Below, piece by piece: positions 25,697 through 39,386 of a stretch of 64,000 bases of DNA (within the stretch, counting starts at the first letter, position 1; every line of letters begins with the position of its first letter). A model generated the notes under the pieces. That model was not told where the DNA came from. It did no database searches and was given only the letters and a program-made list of their open reading frames with translations. The position numbers and the translations under genes are program-made. Location: NCBI GenBank assembly GCA_024349245.1, contig JALDNG010000411.1, forward strand, positions 62,001 through 126,000, written 5' to 3'. Source of the DNA: Neodontobutis hainanensis. Its lineage: Eukaryota > Chordata > Actinopteri > Gobiiformes > Odontobutidae.

Positions 25697-28600
25697 TATG
25701 GCGTCACATAGTATAAATCTCTTGAGAAATCTAGTATTTTGAGAATAAAATATAATTGGACATTGTCGATTTTAGTATTCTCAAAGTTTTCCGATTATTT
25801 ATGTATAGGATATGAATTCTCTAAAATTATAAAATTTTCTTGAATTATCTTAAAAAAATATTTTTAAAATCTTTATTCTCTAGAAATAGATTGATTAGTA
25901 TATACTATTTAAATAACACGATCAGGTGCTCGTTATTAATTTTTATTCATAAAATTTTCTGAATAGAAGAATTTTTAATATTTGTGTTTTAAAATCAAAT
26001 GAGTAATCAAATCATATATTTCTTCAGAATAATTGGTGAAGATATCAATTTTTAATTTACATTCTGATACTTTGAGTTAAGCATTTCATGCATCGTTTAA
26101 TAAGAATTTCATCTGTCAAATGTACTCTTTTGCGGTTATGTTAAGATTCTGTTGAATATATACAAGTATTTTGTGTAAAAAGTTCATTAAAAAGGAAATT
26201 CAACTATTTTTTAAAGTTAATTTTCTGCAGAATCTTAATTAACAAATATTATAAAAATTTCAACCATAAAATGTCTTTAATTTTTTAAGATAATTCAAAA
26301 TATTTGCATAAAATTAAATGCTGGGTTAAAGTCACAAAATAGCTTATGTAAATAGCGTCATAGTTCTATTCATTTTTTGGACTTGATAAATGAATATAAA
26401 TCATAAGGTACTGATGTAAAAGATAAATATAAAACCAAATTTAATTCATAAGATTTTTTTCTCGTGTTCCAATATTTGCAAAATTATTGTGTGGGTTATT
26501 TTTTTAACTTTATAGTGAACACAAAAGTATGCGTTGAAAAAATATCAAAATATAATATTTTTCAGAATAGAAAAAACAGGATTTTCATTAATTTTCCCTT
26601 GCAGCTAATAAGCAAAGAAAATATACACTTTTAAGTTTTCCATGAATTTTTAACAATATTGCTAAAAATGTTTTTTAAAAGAAGATTGATTTTAAGATTT
26701 GATCCAAATAACTATTTTTAAATTACCTTATTGAATAAAATTCATAATCATTTTTAAAATATGTTTTTAAAAGAATAACAACAGAAAACTTTAAAAGTTA
26801 ATGAAACGTTTAAACTATCAATGATTGAAAGATATTTTATTGTACCAACAATTCAGGAGGTTACATTTTTGAATGAAATACAAAAATAACTTAAATTATT
26901 AATTCTATTCATCAGATTGGAAAACTTTCCTATAAAATTCTACGATCGTCTTAAATAGTTTGTTGTTTGAGTTTTTTGTAATAACTGATAAAAAATATCA
27001 AACGAGCGTGATTTATGTGATTCATAAATACTATAAAGATATTTAAATCTAAATTAGAAATACCATCTTCAGATCAATGTTTTCAACTGAATAAAGTTAA
27101 TATATATAAAAAGCGTGAATGTTAATGTGGATATTTTTACATACCAAAATTTAAGACATTTAAACTTTAATTTTCAAAAAAATCGTGATTTTTTAATGTG
27201 ATAAACGTTTATTTATGAGTCAAAAATATAAAATGATAAAGTGGATTATTTTTTTATTAAAACAAAATATTACAGAAAATTATATTTCAACAAAACATAG
27301 AAAAATTAATTTTTTTAATACGATTTTTTCTTCGTAAAAATAAAAAAATAGTTCTCGAGAGAAATGTTGATAATTTTCACATTTATTATTCTTTAATTTA
27401 AAATATTTTCTTATTTAATGCAATTTGATTAAAAAATCTACAACGTATAAGAGACTTTTGAATTCACAAAATCATTACCTATCAAAAGATAAAAGGTAAT
27501 TATCGAATTTTTTGTTATGGTTGAAATTTTTGATACATCCTTTTGTTGAATACGACTCAATTGGTGGATAAAAAATAATGTGCTAATAAGTAAAAACAAA
27601 AGCTCATAATAATGTAGACAAGTAAATTTTTTTTTCAATTTTAACTCTCGTCAATTTAATAGAAGCGAATTTGTAAACTTTTTGTTGATCAGTAATGTAT
27701 TCTATAAAAGGATATATTTAAAAATATTTCATTGTTATCTGTGAAATAGCTACAAACTAAAACTGACATTCTTAATTGGTTTTTAAAAACTACAAATCTA
27801 TTTTTTACTTATAATATATTCTAATAGTTTTTATTTTGATCAAATAACACACTATTGTTAAAAATATAAAATACTAATAAATTTTGATATAATATTGAAA
27901 ATTCCATAATTTTTATATCCTGACTGTCAGAGATTATAATATCGTAGATGAGGGCTTGCGTGATTAGTATATTAGCTATAAAGTCGTTACAAGAAGAGAT
28001 GCAAGTACGGTTGTTGAATTGGCACTTCAGCTGGCAAAACCATTCGAAAGACTGATGCAGATACAGATCTAGCATATATCTACACTTATGGTATGCATTC
28101 AACGTAGAAGCAATTCAAACACTGAAAATCAATATTTTTCAATTTTTTACCTTCATCAGAGGCATGGAAATATTATCTTTACAGATTCCTATCCCTTGTA
28201 GAGAAAAATTCAAAATCTCATCAATAAGTTCCAATGGTTTTCATGACCAAACAGTTAAAAACAAATCTACCGTATCCTTACGACTTTTTGCTCTCAATTT
28301 AATTCTCCTTAAGAGCCGAATAAACTAGAATGTTTGGAAATTCAGCAAATCATTGATAAGAAATTTGGTTCTAAGAAGTTTGTTGACGGCTAGCGACAAG
28401 AATTTAAAACAATATTAAGCGCTTCGAGGATGAATCCATTCATGATTTGGCATCCATAATTTACGTGAAATATTCTTCATACGATTTCCATTCAATCACT
28501 GACCTAATAAATGAAAAATAAAGAACAGATTTTATTATTTCAATTAAAAATGAATTTGTACTTAAATTAATCTTCCTAAAAAACTCAGATGATCTTAGTT

Positions 28601-28729
28601 TCAATTATTTTGTACACATAGCCCACGAGTGGAAGAAGCTAGCAAAATGGCTATGGAGCCGATTAATTTACGAGATACTGAAATTTGCATGGTTAAAAAG
28701 GAAGAGTGTAAAAATAATTATCTAAGTAG
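25697..28729. other. AT-rich interval without recognised gene
   Basis: Mostly AT-rich. A minus-strand island near 26112-26145 (NLNITAK before GTACAT) looks exon-like. The stretch 27940-28110 is GC-richer and open on both strands: minus, a Cys-containing 93-codon frame; plus, a frame with one stop that may be the eroded 5' part of the gypsy element beginning near 28.7 kb. From about 28180 the sequence is richer in short broken frames, consistent with degraded gag. Confidence 0.25.
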
Positions 28730-31700
28730 GTTTTGGTACCATTTATAAACCTCGGTCAAAGAGGTCACTCTATTAGTGATTGTATATTTCGCAACGCAAT
28801 ATGTTACTTATTTCGAAAATCGAGACATCAAAACGGCTTCCCACAATCAACCTCATAAGATACAAAATCCGAAGAAATTTCGTCTTGACATTCATTAAAT
28901 CTCCAGAAATTGTATGAAAATATTCCCATGGATTAATTTTTGTAAAATCCAAATGTTTTTCGAACTGAACACAAGCTCAAAAGTTAGTTTTATGTCGATT
29001 AAAAACTGGAAGCGACCTGACCAACTCCCCTGACATCTTTTTAATAGAACGTTTAAAACCACTTAAGAATCTTCATTGCCAGTATTTGGGGTGTTTTCCA
29101 AACTAATAGCGTGTGAGAATGAAAACAGAACTTTCCTCGATTTCTAAATGTCATATAGTTAAGCTTTGAATCTTCTTGGTATTTAAGAGATCCTACGATG
29201 TTATATTTCATTTGATTTTATGCTTATACCAAAAATATTAGTGCAATTAAATCCTATTCCTTTGAGCAAAATAACACGAATAAGAAATATAAACAGCTCT
29301 GTGAAAAATTCCTGAACCTTTGGAACGAAGTGTTAAGAAGTTTGAAAAACGTGAAATTCGAAATTCATTTCAATTCTTGCCACAAGCATATATTCTCCAA
29401 ACCGATGCATTTTCCATATGTTACAACAAAAGATGGCAGCGCGACACTAGATCGAGGGATGTGAGAACATGTTCAGTTAAATGACGTATGCACACTGTTA
29501 GTTCTATTTCTCAAAAATAACGGTTCAATTCGCTTTTGTGCGGTTTATAGAGTCACTTTTAACCCATATTGTAGGACCACAAACACCAAATTCATCTTTC
29601 TGACAAGCTGACAAGGAAACTTATTGTGACATTCCATTTTACTAAAATCGATTAAGCTTAAGCTAACAAAAAAAATTTAGCTACATCCATTATGAGAAAA
29701 CGCTTGACACTTAGAACAACATGGTGTGTTATACTGCAAAAATGCGCCATTTTGGATCAAATCACCCCTGCTTACTTCTAAGCAAGTATTTACATGCTAG
29801 CCTGTGACTTGAAGAAAGTCGCCGGAGACTTATATTATATCCTGGGAGCGTGAAGGATTTTAACGAAGATCAGGAGAATTTGCAAGCTAAACTTTATTGT
29901 CTTGACGAAAACGGTATGAAATGCAATTTAGTAAAATGCGAATTTGCACAGGCTTCTATATCCAATCTGGGTCACGCAATATCAAATAGAGGTATTTCAA
30001 AAGGGAAAATAGATTAATTCCTCACAATCAGAATACTGATGAACATCAAAAGTCTTCAGATATATCTGTTTCATGCAGTTTAATCACAGATAAATTCCAG
30101 ATATTTTAACTTTGGCTTAACCTCTATATAAGTTAACCAAAAAATTTTGAAAAGAGTTCACCAAGAAGTTCTATGAAATCTAAATAATTATTTTTCCAGA
30201 TCTTACTATGGCACCTTTTGACTCTCGATCACAGTTGAGATATCAGGTGATGCATCAGATGTAGGCATCGAAGCCTAACTATTCCATCTCTATTTGGATT
30301 GAAGAGAAAGGCCAATTTCAAATATTTCAAAATCTCTGAATGCTAACAAATAGAAATTGCCAAAAATTCACAAAATAAGCTAATGAATCATATATGCAAA
30401 AAATAAATTTAATCATCTCCTATTTGGAATAAAATTTATAATCCTTACGGATCACAGGCAGTTGTTAGAAATTCTTTAGTCAGAGAAAACTTATATTATT
30501 TTTGCTGCTACCTGGCTAGCTAGTTAGTTTCGCTTTCTTTAGCAAAATAACTTCGATATAGAATGCTGCAATTCGAAAAAATATGACAACGCGGATAGTC
30601 ATAATGGTTTTTTAATCGGGAACAGACTTTTTGTCCAAACAGAGAAAATAGAGAATGATGAAAAGGAGATCTATCTTCAGAAACTGGTGAGCAAACAAAT
30701 TTATCGAAACCTTGTATAAATTTGAACGAACCACGAACATATCCTCTTCTATCCATTTTGCTTTTATATATTCGTAATGATGGCTTCCATAAGTGAACGA
30801 AAATCTCAAAGGATTCCATTATATTCAGAATCAGTTATCCACAGAGAAGGACTTTATACTAAACGGCAATCATGTCGTGATTCAAACAAAATACCAGTCT
30901 AGTTATCAATTATTATCCATTTGTGACATTTCTGTGTTTATCGAATGAAAAAAACAAGAAATAATTTTAACTTTCCAGAGCTCAATATAGAAAAGCATTG
31001 ACCGTGTTAAGGTTATCATAGATGCCCCATTTACAGTGATCGATAACCTAAATTTGAGAATAATCCATGTGATATGCCACAAAAATCCAGGATTAATGTG
31101 CACATTGGCCACACGAATAATCTCTTTGTATCAGTGGTAAGTTGTTATTGTTTCATACTCAGAGTATCAATTTATTCCTCGCACCTAGAGTATTGCAACA
31201 ACTACCACACTTCGTTTTCTCTCAGGCGATTATCATTACTTAGGCTGTCCAGAAGGAAAAGTATACTTTAACGGTACGGCATTAATTTCTCATTTATTCG
31301 AATCATGGCACCGTAAGAGGCACATCAAATAAACAACATCTTCTCCCTTAAATACAGCTACAGATTGAATCGTAGAGCGTTTTATTCAGACCTTCAAACG
31401 AGGAATGCAGAAATTATAGAAAAAAGTCGATGAAGAATTCCATGAATTCTTTCTAATATATCAAATCACTCCGCTAATATCCGAATCGACGCCAAGTGAA
31501 CTTTTGAACGGCAGAACAATGCGAACTATATAAGATTCTATGGGAAGTTTAAAGCAGTAAAAATAGAGAAAAGTAATCAACTAAGTGGTTCATGTTTCTC
31601 AAGGAGAGAGATTTCTAGAAATCTGAATGACCCCTTTTAGGATCCAGTAATAATTTTCAAAATTCTTCTTTTCCGACTTTCTTTAGTTGAGCTTGAAGAG

Positions 31701-31920
31701 TCTTCTAGGACAGTTGATAGACCTTTCAAACATTTAGGGAAGTGATTCAGTCTTGATAAATATTTTTCATTCCATGTCCTGCCTTCCAAGGTCATTCCAA
31801 AACCCCCGTAAATTTCACATTCTACTTAAAAAAGTAATACCCGAAGGCATTTTTGTTTTGAACCTATCAGAAGATCTTAAAGGCTTTTGAACAAAGGATT
31901 CCTTCAAGTAGAAGAGTGTT
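28730..31920 (+). mobile_element. Decayed Ty3/gypsy retrotransposon (plus strand)
   Basis: Gag-pol landmarks appear in the correct order across shifting frames. At 28741-28840 lie two degenerate nucleocapsid zinc knuckles (GQRGHSISDCIFRNAICY). Near 29400-29580 is the start of reverse transcriptase (SKPMHFPYVTTKDGSATLDR, then KNNGSIRFCAVYRVTFNP). At about 29827-30016 is a clean in-frame RT thumb (QENLQAKLYCLDENGMKCN, CEFAQASISNLGHAISNRG). Near 30247 is RNase H (DASDVGIEA). Near 31378-31530 is integrase (VERFIQTFKRGMQ, then STPSELLNGRTMRT). Every domain carries stops or frameshifts, so it is dead. Wording resembles the Mag/K02A2.6-like lineage. A purine run ending GAAGAG before TGTT at 31917 may mark polypurine tract and 3' LTR start, but I found no matching 5' LTR. 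Confidence 0.85.
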
Positions 31921-34822
31921 AAATGTTAAAACATTTTAGATTAGCTCTTCCATGATAAGTAAATACGTAACAGTTGTAATGTTAATAATGAATTTACTTA
32001 ACCATTATTTCGAGAGAAAAGGTGAAAACGTATATTTATTCTCCTTGTGTAAATGTTTAATGTTATTTTATTTCCTTGAAAAGTCGGATTTTAACACTTT
32101 TAATTTCTAAATATTATCAGTTTTTCAATGTTCAATGGTACTCCTTTTGGCGGCTTTCATTAATGAACAAAATTTATCCTAAATCGATATATTTCTGATA
32201 TTTTTAGGATTTTTGTTCTGACTTATTATCATCAACATTTTAAACAAGATTCATATAATTTTTTCATCCTCTAAATTTAAAAAAAGAATCATTAATTTTA
32301 TGTAACGATGAATATTTTTAATATTCTCCAATTGATTTGTAAATAATGAATTTGATATCATGATCAAATAGATTCGTAAATATTATTTGAGTTATTATTT
32401 TTCCCTTTGTTCACAACTCACTTGATATATTTCACCAAATTAATTTATTAAATATATTTTACAGAAAATTTTGAGTGGTTATATTCAAAAATTGGTTTTT
32501 TTTAATTTAAACAACGTATTTGCATCAGATAAAATTTAATTAAATTGACATTATAAAGCGGTAATGATGATAATATTTTATAAATTTAATGTTCTGTAAA
32601 TTTATATTTCTTCTTAATGTTATGTTTATTCATGTTATAAATTTTTTCCCTAGCTTCAATGTCAATAACATTTGCTGGAAAGTGTTAGGATTTTAAAGTA
32701 TTTAATTGTATATGTAAAATTAGAATGGAAAAATATAAAAGGGACATCTGAATAAGAATAAATGTCCAGAAATTTCTTTTTTGTTATTATTTATTTTTAT
32801 CTTATCGAAAACATGGAAGTTAATTTGTTTTTTGATTTTAAGGCTTTACCTTATTTTATATTTTCATTAATTTGTCATTTAATAAATTTTTATGACATAT
32901 ATAATGTATTATTGCTCATCTAAATTCAAAAATACGTAAATTGGACAAATTCGAAGGTATAATTTTGTGTTATTCTTTTATCCAAATTACAGGAGCATTT
33001 AATTTAACAGAGTTAATGAGAATAAACTAATTTTAATCATAAACTATCATATTTTCATATTTAATTGAAGTGAAGAAATATTTGGAATACTCAAAAATTT
33101 ATTATAAGGATATAACAAGTTAATTTTTATCACAAAATTATCATGGTCAAATTATGTTGTCATTATCCTCTTTGTAATATAAAAAACAAAGATATTTATC
33201 CTTTTCATGTGTGAGAATAATCTTAATCATTTAAATTTATTATTATCACCACTAATTTTTATTACATGTCATGATTCAAGGAATTAAAAAATATTATATC
33301 CACATTTTTATTATTTGATAAAATATTTTCAGATTTTTAATATTTTAAGACATCAAAAAACTTAAAATGTTAGAACAGAGTTGAAGTATTTTTCCTGTTT
33401 TAAAAACATTTCAAATATTGATTGTATCATGTTTTTAAAAATAAAAATGTGATTTCGTATCGATAATGTGAAATGGAAATTTAGAGAAACATATTTTTAT
33501 CAAATATCGCATTTAATTTCTTTTATGCTTTTATTGTCCAATAAATACAAAATATAAATTCTCTTTTGACGTCTTTGATTAAGGTCAATATTTAAGATTT
33601 TAAACAAAATATTTTATATGCTTTGTGTTATTAAAATTTAGCTATTTCAGATAAACAATTAAAATTTTGATAAATCGTCAGCATGTATTTCATCCTTTAA
33701 GTTTTTCAATTGGAAATATTATATTTTTAATTTTTAATTTATTTTTGTTTAAATATAACTTGAAAGTGGACATGAAGGCTAATTCAATCACCATGATTTG
33801 ACAAATGTTATATTTTAAGTCTCGGATATTATAAGTTTAAACAATTTTAAAAACAAAATTTTAAAGATCTCGAATATTTTTATGCGGTTATAAATTTAAT
33901 AAATTCATGAAATACGAAAAAAATTTTAAATAAAATCAAATTTATTCATCAAAATATTTGAAATAACAGAAATATAAATTATTAGAGTGAAATAGGAGGA
34001 AAAATCATTATTATGTAATACACCGATCTTTTAATTTATTTTTAATAAATTTACATTGATCTTTTAAAATTATTATGAAAAAAAAGTCTTCTGATTATCA
34101 ACACTTTGAGAATTTATCTCCTATATTTTTAAAAATTCCTGAATTTGATTCAGGTGTAAATACCAGTATGTGAAAAAAAATCAAAATCACTTTGGTCCTT
34201 CATCTATAGTTATTTTGATAACATATTGATGAAAAACAATGTTTTATCTTTTCTTTTGGAATTTTTTTAACCAACAAAATCAAAGATATTTTTTAAAATT
34301 AATCCCAGGTGGTTAATTTTGGATGATATATAAGTTGCTTTACTTTATATTTTGACAATTTAAGTTTCAACGATACAATAAAAGAATTCATAAATTTATA
34401 GTTTTAACTCATGATAAAAATAAATACCTGTTTTTTACAAAAGTTAATTGATCAAAATCATAAGATTTTTAAAATTCTTAATTTTTTTTTAAATCAATTA
34501 TCACAAATAATTTTTAAATTAAAAAGATATTATCAAACAATAAAATGTTTTTTTTAAGATATTTAACAGTTCACAAGAAAATACTTGTTGTTTATTATAA
34601 ATTAAATTTACGCTAGAATAGCCTGATTCTATGAAAATAGATTTGACAGTTTTATAATCATACGTTATCTCACATTAATATGGTTTTAAAAAAACTCATT
34701 TGAAGAAAATTTAAAAAAACCTCATTTCTATTTTATGTTTTTTCGAATGAGAAACACACATGTTTAATCATCAAATTAAAATCAAACTTTTGATCAGTAT
34801 TTTAATGCATAATTCATATTTT
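31921..34822. other. AT-rich interval without recognised gene
   Basis: AT-rich sequence between two gypsy relics. A plus-strand island at about 32653-32680 follows a good TTTTTTCCCTAG acceptor and reads FNVNNICWK before GTGTTA. It is a possible exon with no partner found. Confidence 0.2.
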
Positions 34823-34924
34823 CAAGAGTTAAGACAAGCAATACAAATAACTACGAGTATTTATTTGTCAAGCGGTATCAAAATCGCGTGTTCTTTGATG
34901 TTTTATCATTTCGCCTTTCACACA
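34823..34924 (-). repeat. 3' LTR (part) of the minus-strand gypsy element
   Basis: On the minus strand this begins TGTGTGAAAGGCG at 34924, immediately preceded by the purine-rich AAGGAGGCTA (34925-34934), a typical polypurine-tract/LTR junction. Read on the plus strand, the block AGAGTTAAGAC... through GTCAAGCG... to TTCGCCTTTCACACA aligns with 38788-38887 at roughly two thirds identity. That is far above background for such AT-rich sequence. The outer boundary is not clear. Confidence 0.6.
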
Positions 34925-37900
34925 TAGCCTCCTTAAGAAGCGTGGTAGGTATTTTTAGACATAATTTGATGTTGGTGTTCAGGATTCTTATTTATCTTGA
35001 ACTTTTTCGGAGTGTAAGATCTCATTAAAAGTCTTCGTCATCTTCCCACGGCAAATAGCAATTTGCCTCAAAATCTTGATTTTTCCAGAAAAATTTTCTA
35101 TTATGTTGTGCTGTACCTTGTATGGACCATTTTCATGAATGGGGACCATAAAGACAGGGCTGTTTCTCTCAACAATTTTATATGGTCCCATGAATGGTTG
35201 TTCTGACTCTTCAGTTTATGGTTTTTTAGCCATAATATTGTCTCCGATATCGAAAATGACTGAAACAGAACAATTATCGTTGATATTTTGATTGTTGTAT
35301 TGCTCTTTTATAGATTAATTAACGCCTTTATTTATTTGTTTATCTGATCAGGGTTGTCGTAAAAAGTAATTTTTGCGTTAAAATCCTTTTTCTTTCCACC
35401 TCAAACTTCACCTAGGTCGTGGGTCTGAGTTTTCATCCATATACTTAGGAAGATTGCGTAAACCCGGTAGATTATTAGATGGTGATCAGCATAGAAACGT
35501 TTATTTCTGGTAAGCGTTGGTCTAACGTCCATTATTATTGTCTACGGCTTTTAGATTCTTTGTTTAATGTTTGAAAATCTCTTTCTGCTATCCCATTTAC
35601 TCCCAAATGATACGCCGTTCATTTTGAATTTTGAAATTCCCAATTCATCACAAAGAGTTTTAATAAAGGCGGATTCTAACATAGTTCGTTTGTTCGTATC
35701 TATTTGCGTCAGACGCTGAATCTGAAAACTACAGGAAGAATTCAATCTTTAACGCATTAAGCTGTTTGAATAGGAAACTGAAATTCCTCCCCAAAATTGG
35801 TAAAGCTCTCCACTAGTGATATGATGTAACGGTTACCTTTCCCTGACAAAGCTAAAGGGGTGGGATAGTCCACATTCCATGTATGGAATTGGATTGTTGG
35901 TTAAATTAATACAAGCTCGGCTTTGTGCTTATCCTTTGGAAGTTTAAATTTGGCGCATGATCCGCATCATCTGATCAAATTACTGATATCCTTATTCATA
36001 TGGGCCAGAAAGAACAATTTTTTAGGTTACATTTTTTCACTGCCAAAATTATTGCCATCTTCTTCATGGAACAGTTTAATAATTATATCCTTTTAGGTTT
36101 AAGGGACAATTAGGACCATCTTCCCAAAATTCCTTCTTCTAAAGTACATGATTAAATCGATTATCACCAGTCTTTTGGTGTTATTGAAAGCTCTTTGCTG
36201 TTCTCTTTCAACAAACCTTCCGCATTATTCAGCTTATCGATTAAATTTTTCCTCTGACAGAAATTCGGCTTGTTTCGAGTTGGTCATGGTGCTGATTGAC
36301 CTTGAGGTGTAGACTACACTATTCTTTGTTCCAGGATTATGTTCTATTTTGAAGGTGTAATCTCATAATTCCATCAGCAATCGATATTTTATGTTGTGTT
36401 CACCCTTGAACCTCATTTATATTTTAAGAGTGTTATCGTCTATTTGGATTGTGAAACTTCTTCCTAGCGTGTATATTAGAATTTTTCAGACAGAATAAAA
36501 AAATTCAAGGATCTCTCGTTCGATGTTGTTGTTATTCCTTTTGCTTTAGATAGGACTCGGCTCTCTAATGAGACAGGATTTTCATTTCCGCAAATGATTT
36601 CGACGAGAAATCCACCAAAAGCATTTACCGAAATATCGAAACATAGGATCAGTTCTGAGTCTGGATTTAATCTGATTAACGTCGGTATTTTTGCGATTGA
36701 CCTTTTCATTATTTTGAAAGATTCTTCATGAATTTAAGTCCAAATGACTTCACTATGTTTTTTTGTAATTTGGTAACATGGAATGCTATTTATGATGAAA
36801 TTATGCATACATGTTGAGGAATCCTTTTTTACCTTTGAATTCATTTGACCTCAAGATATTTAAAATGGGTTTTATTCTTTGGGGAGATACTGAGATCCCC
36901 TTTTTATGGATTTGAAGGCCGATAAATATAATTTTATCGAAATAAAAATTTACATTTTTTGGGGATAACTTGAGGTTAACTTTTAATCGATGCAAATTCT
37001 TATCTGTGTGAATTTTATGTTCTTCAAAAATTTCTGAAAAAATTGTTATGTCATCTCGGTAGGCACAGCTAAAGGAAAATTCCAAACAGATTTGATCGAT
37101 AAGCTTTAGGAATATTACCTTTGCTTTGTTCAAACCGAAATGGAGTTATATTAAATTCATATATGCCTCATCCTAGACCTGCACTGAATACAGTTTTGTT
37201 TTAATCACTTTCAACAATGGGAGTATACCGATAGACATTTATCAAATTGAGAAGTGAGAAATATGAGGCTTCAGCCTATCTATCAACTCCTGCATGCTTG
37301 GGATAGGGTAGCAATCTTTGGTTAACTTTTCATTCAGTTTCCCATAATCGATGATGAAAAGTTTCGAATAATCTTTTTAAGGTACGATTGTAACTGGGGA
37401 TCTGCAGGAAATAAACTTTTGTGTATAACTCAATTGTCTCATCTTTTTTATTTCATTTTTTCCAGGAGCGCTACAGAAAGACTATAGAATTTTGGGGTTA
37501 TATGAACTGAGGTTTTTGTCGATTTTAAATGACACCCTTTATTATATTTCCCGTTCTCATATTTTAAGGAAGTAAAAACCTGATGACAGTAATGGATAAT
37601 CGCTTCAATTCTCTTGAAATTTACTTTTTAGCAATTTAAGGTAATCGTTAAGTTTCCTTCTGTGTTTTGGATTTTCGATTCTGATATTGCATCGATTCCA
37701 AGATAAATCTCGAAAAAATTAATGAGTGTTCTCGTTGGTCTTAGAATATCCTTCCCAGTTATTGTATCATATTTTAAATCCTAAACCATCAAAGTAGGAT
37801 ATTTATGCCACTGCCTGCCGATCAAAACTAATAGGAGTGCAGTACCCAAAAAATTTATTTTAGAGTCGATAGCTGCTTAAGGAGAGTAAAGGTAATGCTC

Positions 37901-38787
37901 CTCAAATATATAAACAAGCTAAAAGTTTATCAGCTTTTTGTATGTCCCAGTGTCAACCAGCCGATCGTATTATTTGTCTCTGTATCATTGTCATGAACGA
38001 CCATCGTTGTGGGTAGGTTTTCAACCTGGTTTATTGAATTTTTCTCCTATAATTTTGTTCGGTCGGCTTCGACGTACTCTATCAATGGGACATACCCTGC
38101 CACAAAAATAGCAAAGAAGAGACTACCTTTGATAGTACATGGGTCTTAACATTCGTTGAGGGAGGTTTCCAACGGTCAAATCTTTTAGGATTCTTATCAC
38201 CTCATCCAGTTTTCCTTCATGGTTTCCATTCCCGGCTGAGGGGATCGACAGAGGGTGACTTACGACCTTCAGATTTACAGTTTCTGATGTTTTTGAGATT
38301 TCATTCAGTGGTTTATCTGTATAGCTTTTGAGTCGGATTTTGATGCCAGTTTAGAAGAAACTTAAGAAATCCACTTTTCCGAGAGTGTCTACCCAGTCAT
38401 CCTGCAGATTTTGCATAAAGTTCCTGATGGTTGATTTCCACTGGTAATCTGTTATGGTTAAATCCTCATCAAACTCGTTACGCCTTCTTACTACCTTCAC
38501 ATATTGGTCTTTTCTTCAACCGTATTGCTCCAACCTGATTTCAATACGTTTAAATCTTTCGAGTTCTTCATCAGAAAGAGTGGACATGGTCTTATCAGTA
38601 AAACTCTAAATAAACTCCCATCTAAGAAAATCTAACATCGCTAACTTAACTTGAGCTTAAAATTATTCCATTAATAAGAATTGTTATGTTCTCTATAACC
38701 GCCATCAGGGATTCTATTGATTGATCCTTTCGAAGCTTCAAATCCATTCATAGAATAAATTTATATTTTTTCTGCTTTTACCATTGT

Positions 38788-38887
38788 AAGAGATTAGACT
38801 ATCGATACGAATTAGTGTGAGTATTGATGTCAAGCGATTTTGGAGTCGCTTGTTCAAGAATGTTCTATTATATCGTCTCAAAGTATA
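38788..38887 (-). repeat. 5' LTR (part) of the minus-strand gypsy element
   Basis: Plus-strand reading AGAGATTAGAC... GAGTATTGATGTCAAGCG... TATATCGTCTCAAAG, aligning with 34823-34924 over about 100 bp. A possible primer-binding site TGGCGGTTATAGAG is read on the minus strand from 38704. Its distance from the recognisable LTR leaves the true LTR end uncertain. Confidence 0.55.
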
Positions 38888-39305
38888 ATTAATAATCAGA
38901 ATAATTTTTTAATTTTTTTAATTCTTTAAATAGAACATAAATAAAACACACATAATTTTTAATTTTACAGTTTAAACATATTGTAATTTAATTAATGATG
39001 ATATATCCTTTTTTGAAATTAATCAAGAATATTTTTCATGTTTTATATAAGAGTAGTTTTTTAATACTTTCATAATCTAATTAATAAAAATAAGAAACTA
39101 TTTAAGTGTAACATCAACCAGATTTATAAGGTTGTATTCATGGTTAAATTATATTTTTTAATTTTCATTTAAATCTGTTCTTTAATTTTTATATATCATG
39201 AGTTATGTATGATTTTAAATATGAAAAAAGAATATTTGTAGAAATTATATTATCATTTATTCTCTTATTTTATAAATATAAAAATTTATGTCTTTTATGC
39301 AACAG

Positions 39306-39386
39306 AAAACAAGAAAGGTTTCAAGTAATGGCATGGAAGACACATTGACAAGGATGCAAGTCAGATTCGCGAAAAAATATATCTAA
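39306..39386 (+). CDS. Candidate terminal exon (unrecognised)
   Basis: An 81-nt island after the acceptor GCAACAG reads KTRKVSSNGMEDTLTRMQ then VRFAKKYI and stops at TAA. It could instead be internal, ending before GTCAGA at 39360. The residues are balanced and charged, unlike chance frames here. No upstream exon was identified with confidence. The gypsy element ending at 38.9 kb lies just upstream and may occupy its intron. Product unknown. Confidence 0.4.
   Translation, partial: KTRKVSSNGMEDTLTRMQVRFAKKYI

Larger units (their letters stand above)
34823..38887 (-). mobile_element. Decayed Ty3/gypsy retrotransposon with diverged LTRs (minus strand)
   Basis: Minus-strand order from high to low coordinate: diverged 5' LTR (38788-38887); a gag frame opening with ATG at 38588 (MSTLSDEELERFKRIEIRLE) and continuing in another frame; reverse transcriptase from about 37420 (LNEKLTKDCYPIPSMQELID); the YxDD box as YRDD in the 37133-36801 frame (AYRDDITIFSEIFEEH) with thumb motif FIGLQIHKKGISVSPQRIKP; RNase H at 36709-36476 (FDISVNAFGGFLVE); integrase core at 35745-35551 (LCDELGISKF); a GPY-type integrase tail at 35191-34988 (MGPYKIVERN); polypurine tract and 3' LTR at 34934-34823. 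Stops and shifts occur in each domain, so it is inactive. About 4.1 kb is a normal length. LTR divergence indicates an old insertion. It is a different copy from the plus-strand element at 28.7-31.9 kb. Confidence 0.88.

Noticed and set aside
27821..28102. 93-codon minus-strand frame with several Cys
   Set aside because: The opposite strand is equally protein-like (RRDASTVVELALQLAKPFER) and lies just upstream of the gypsy relic, so strand and identity are unclear.
31917..32120. 3' LTR of the plus-strand gypsy element
   Set aside because: A purine run followed by TGTT fits, but no matching 5' copy was found between 27 and 28.7 kb.
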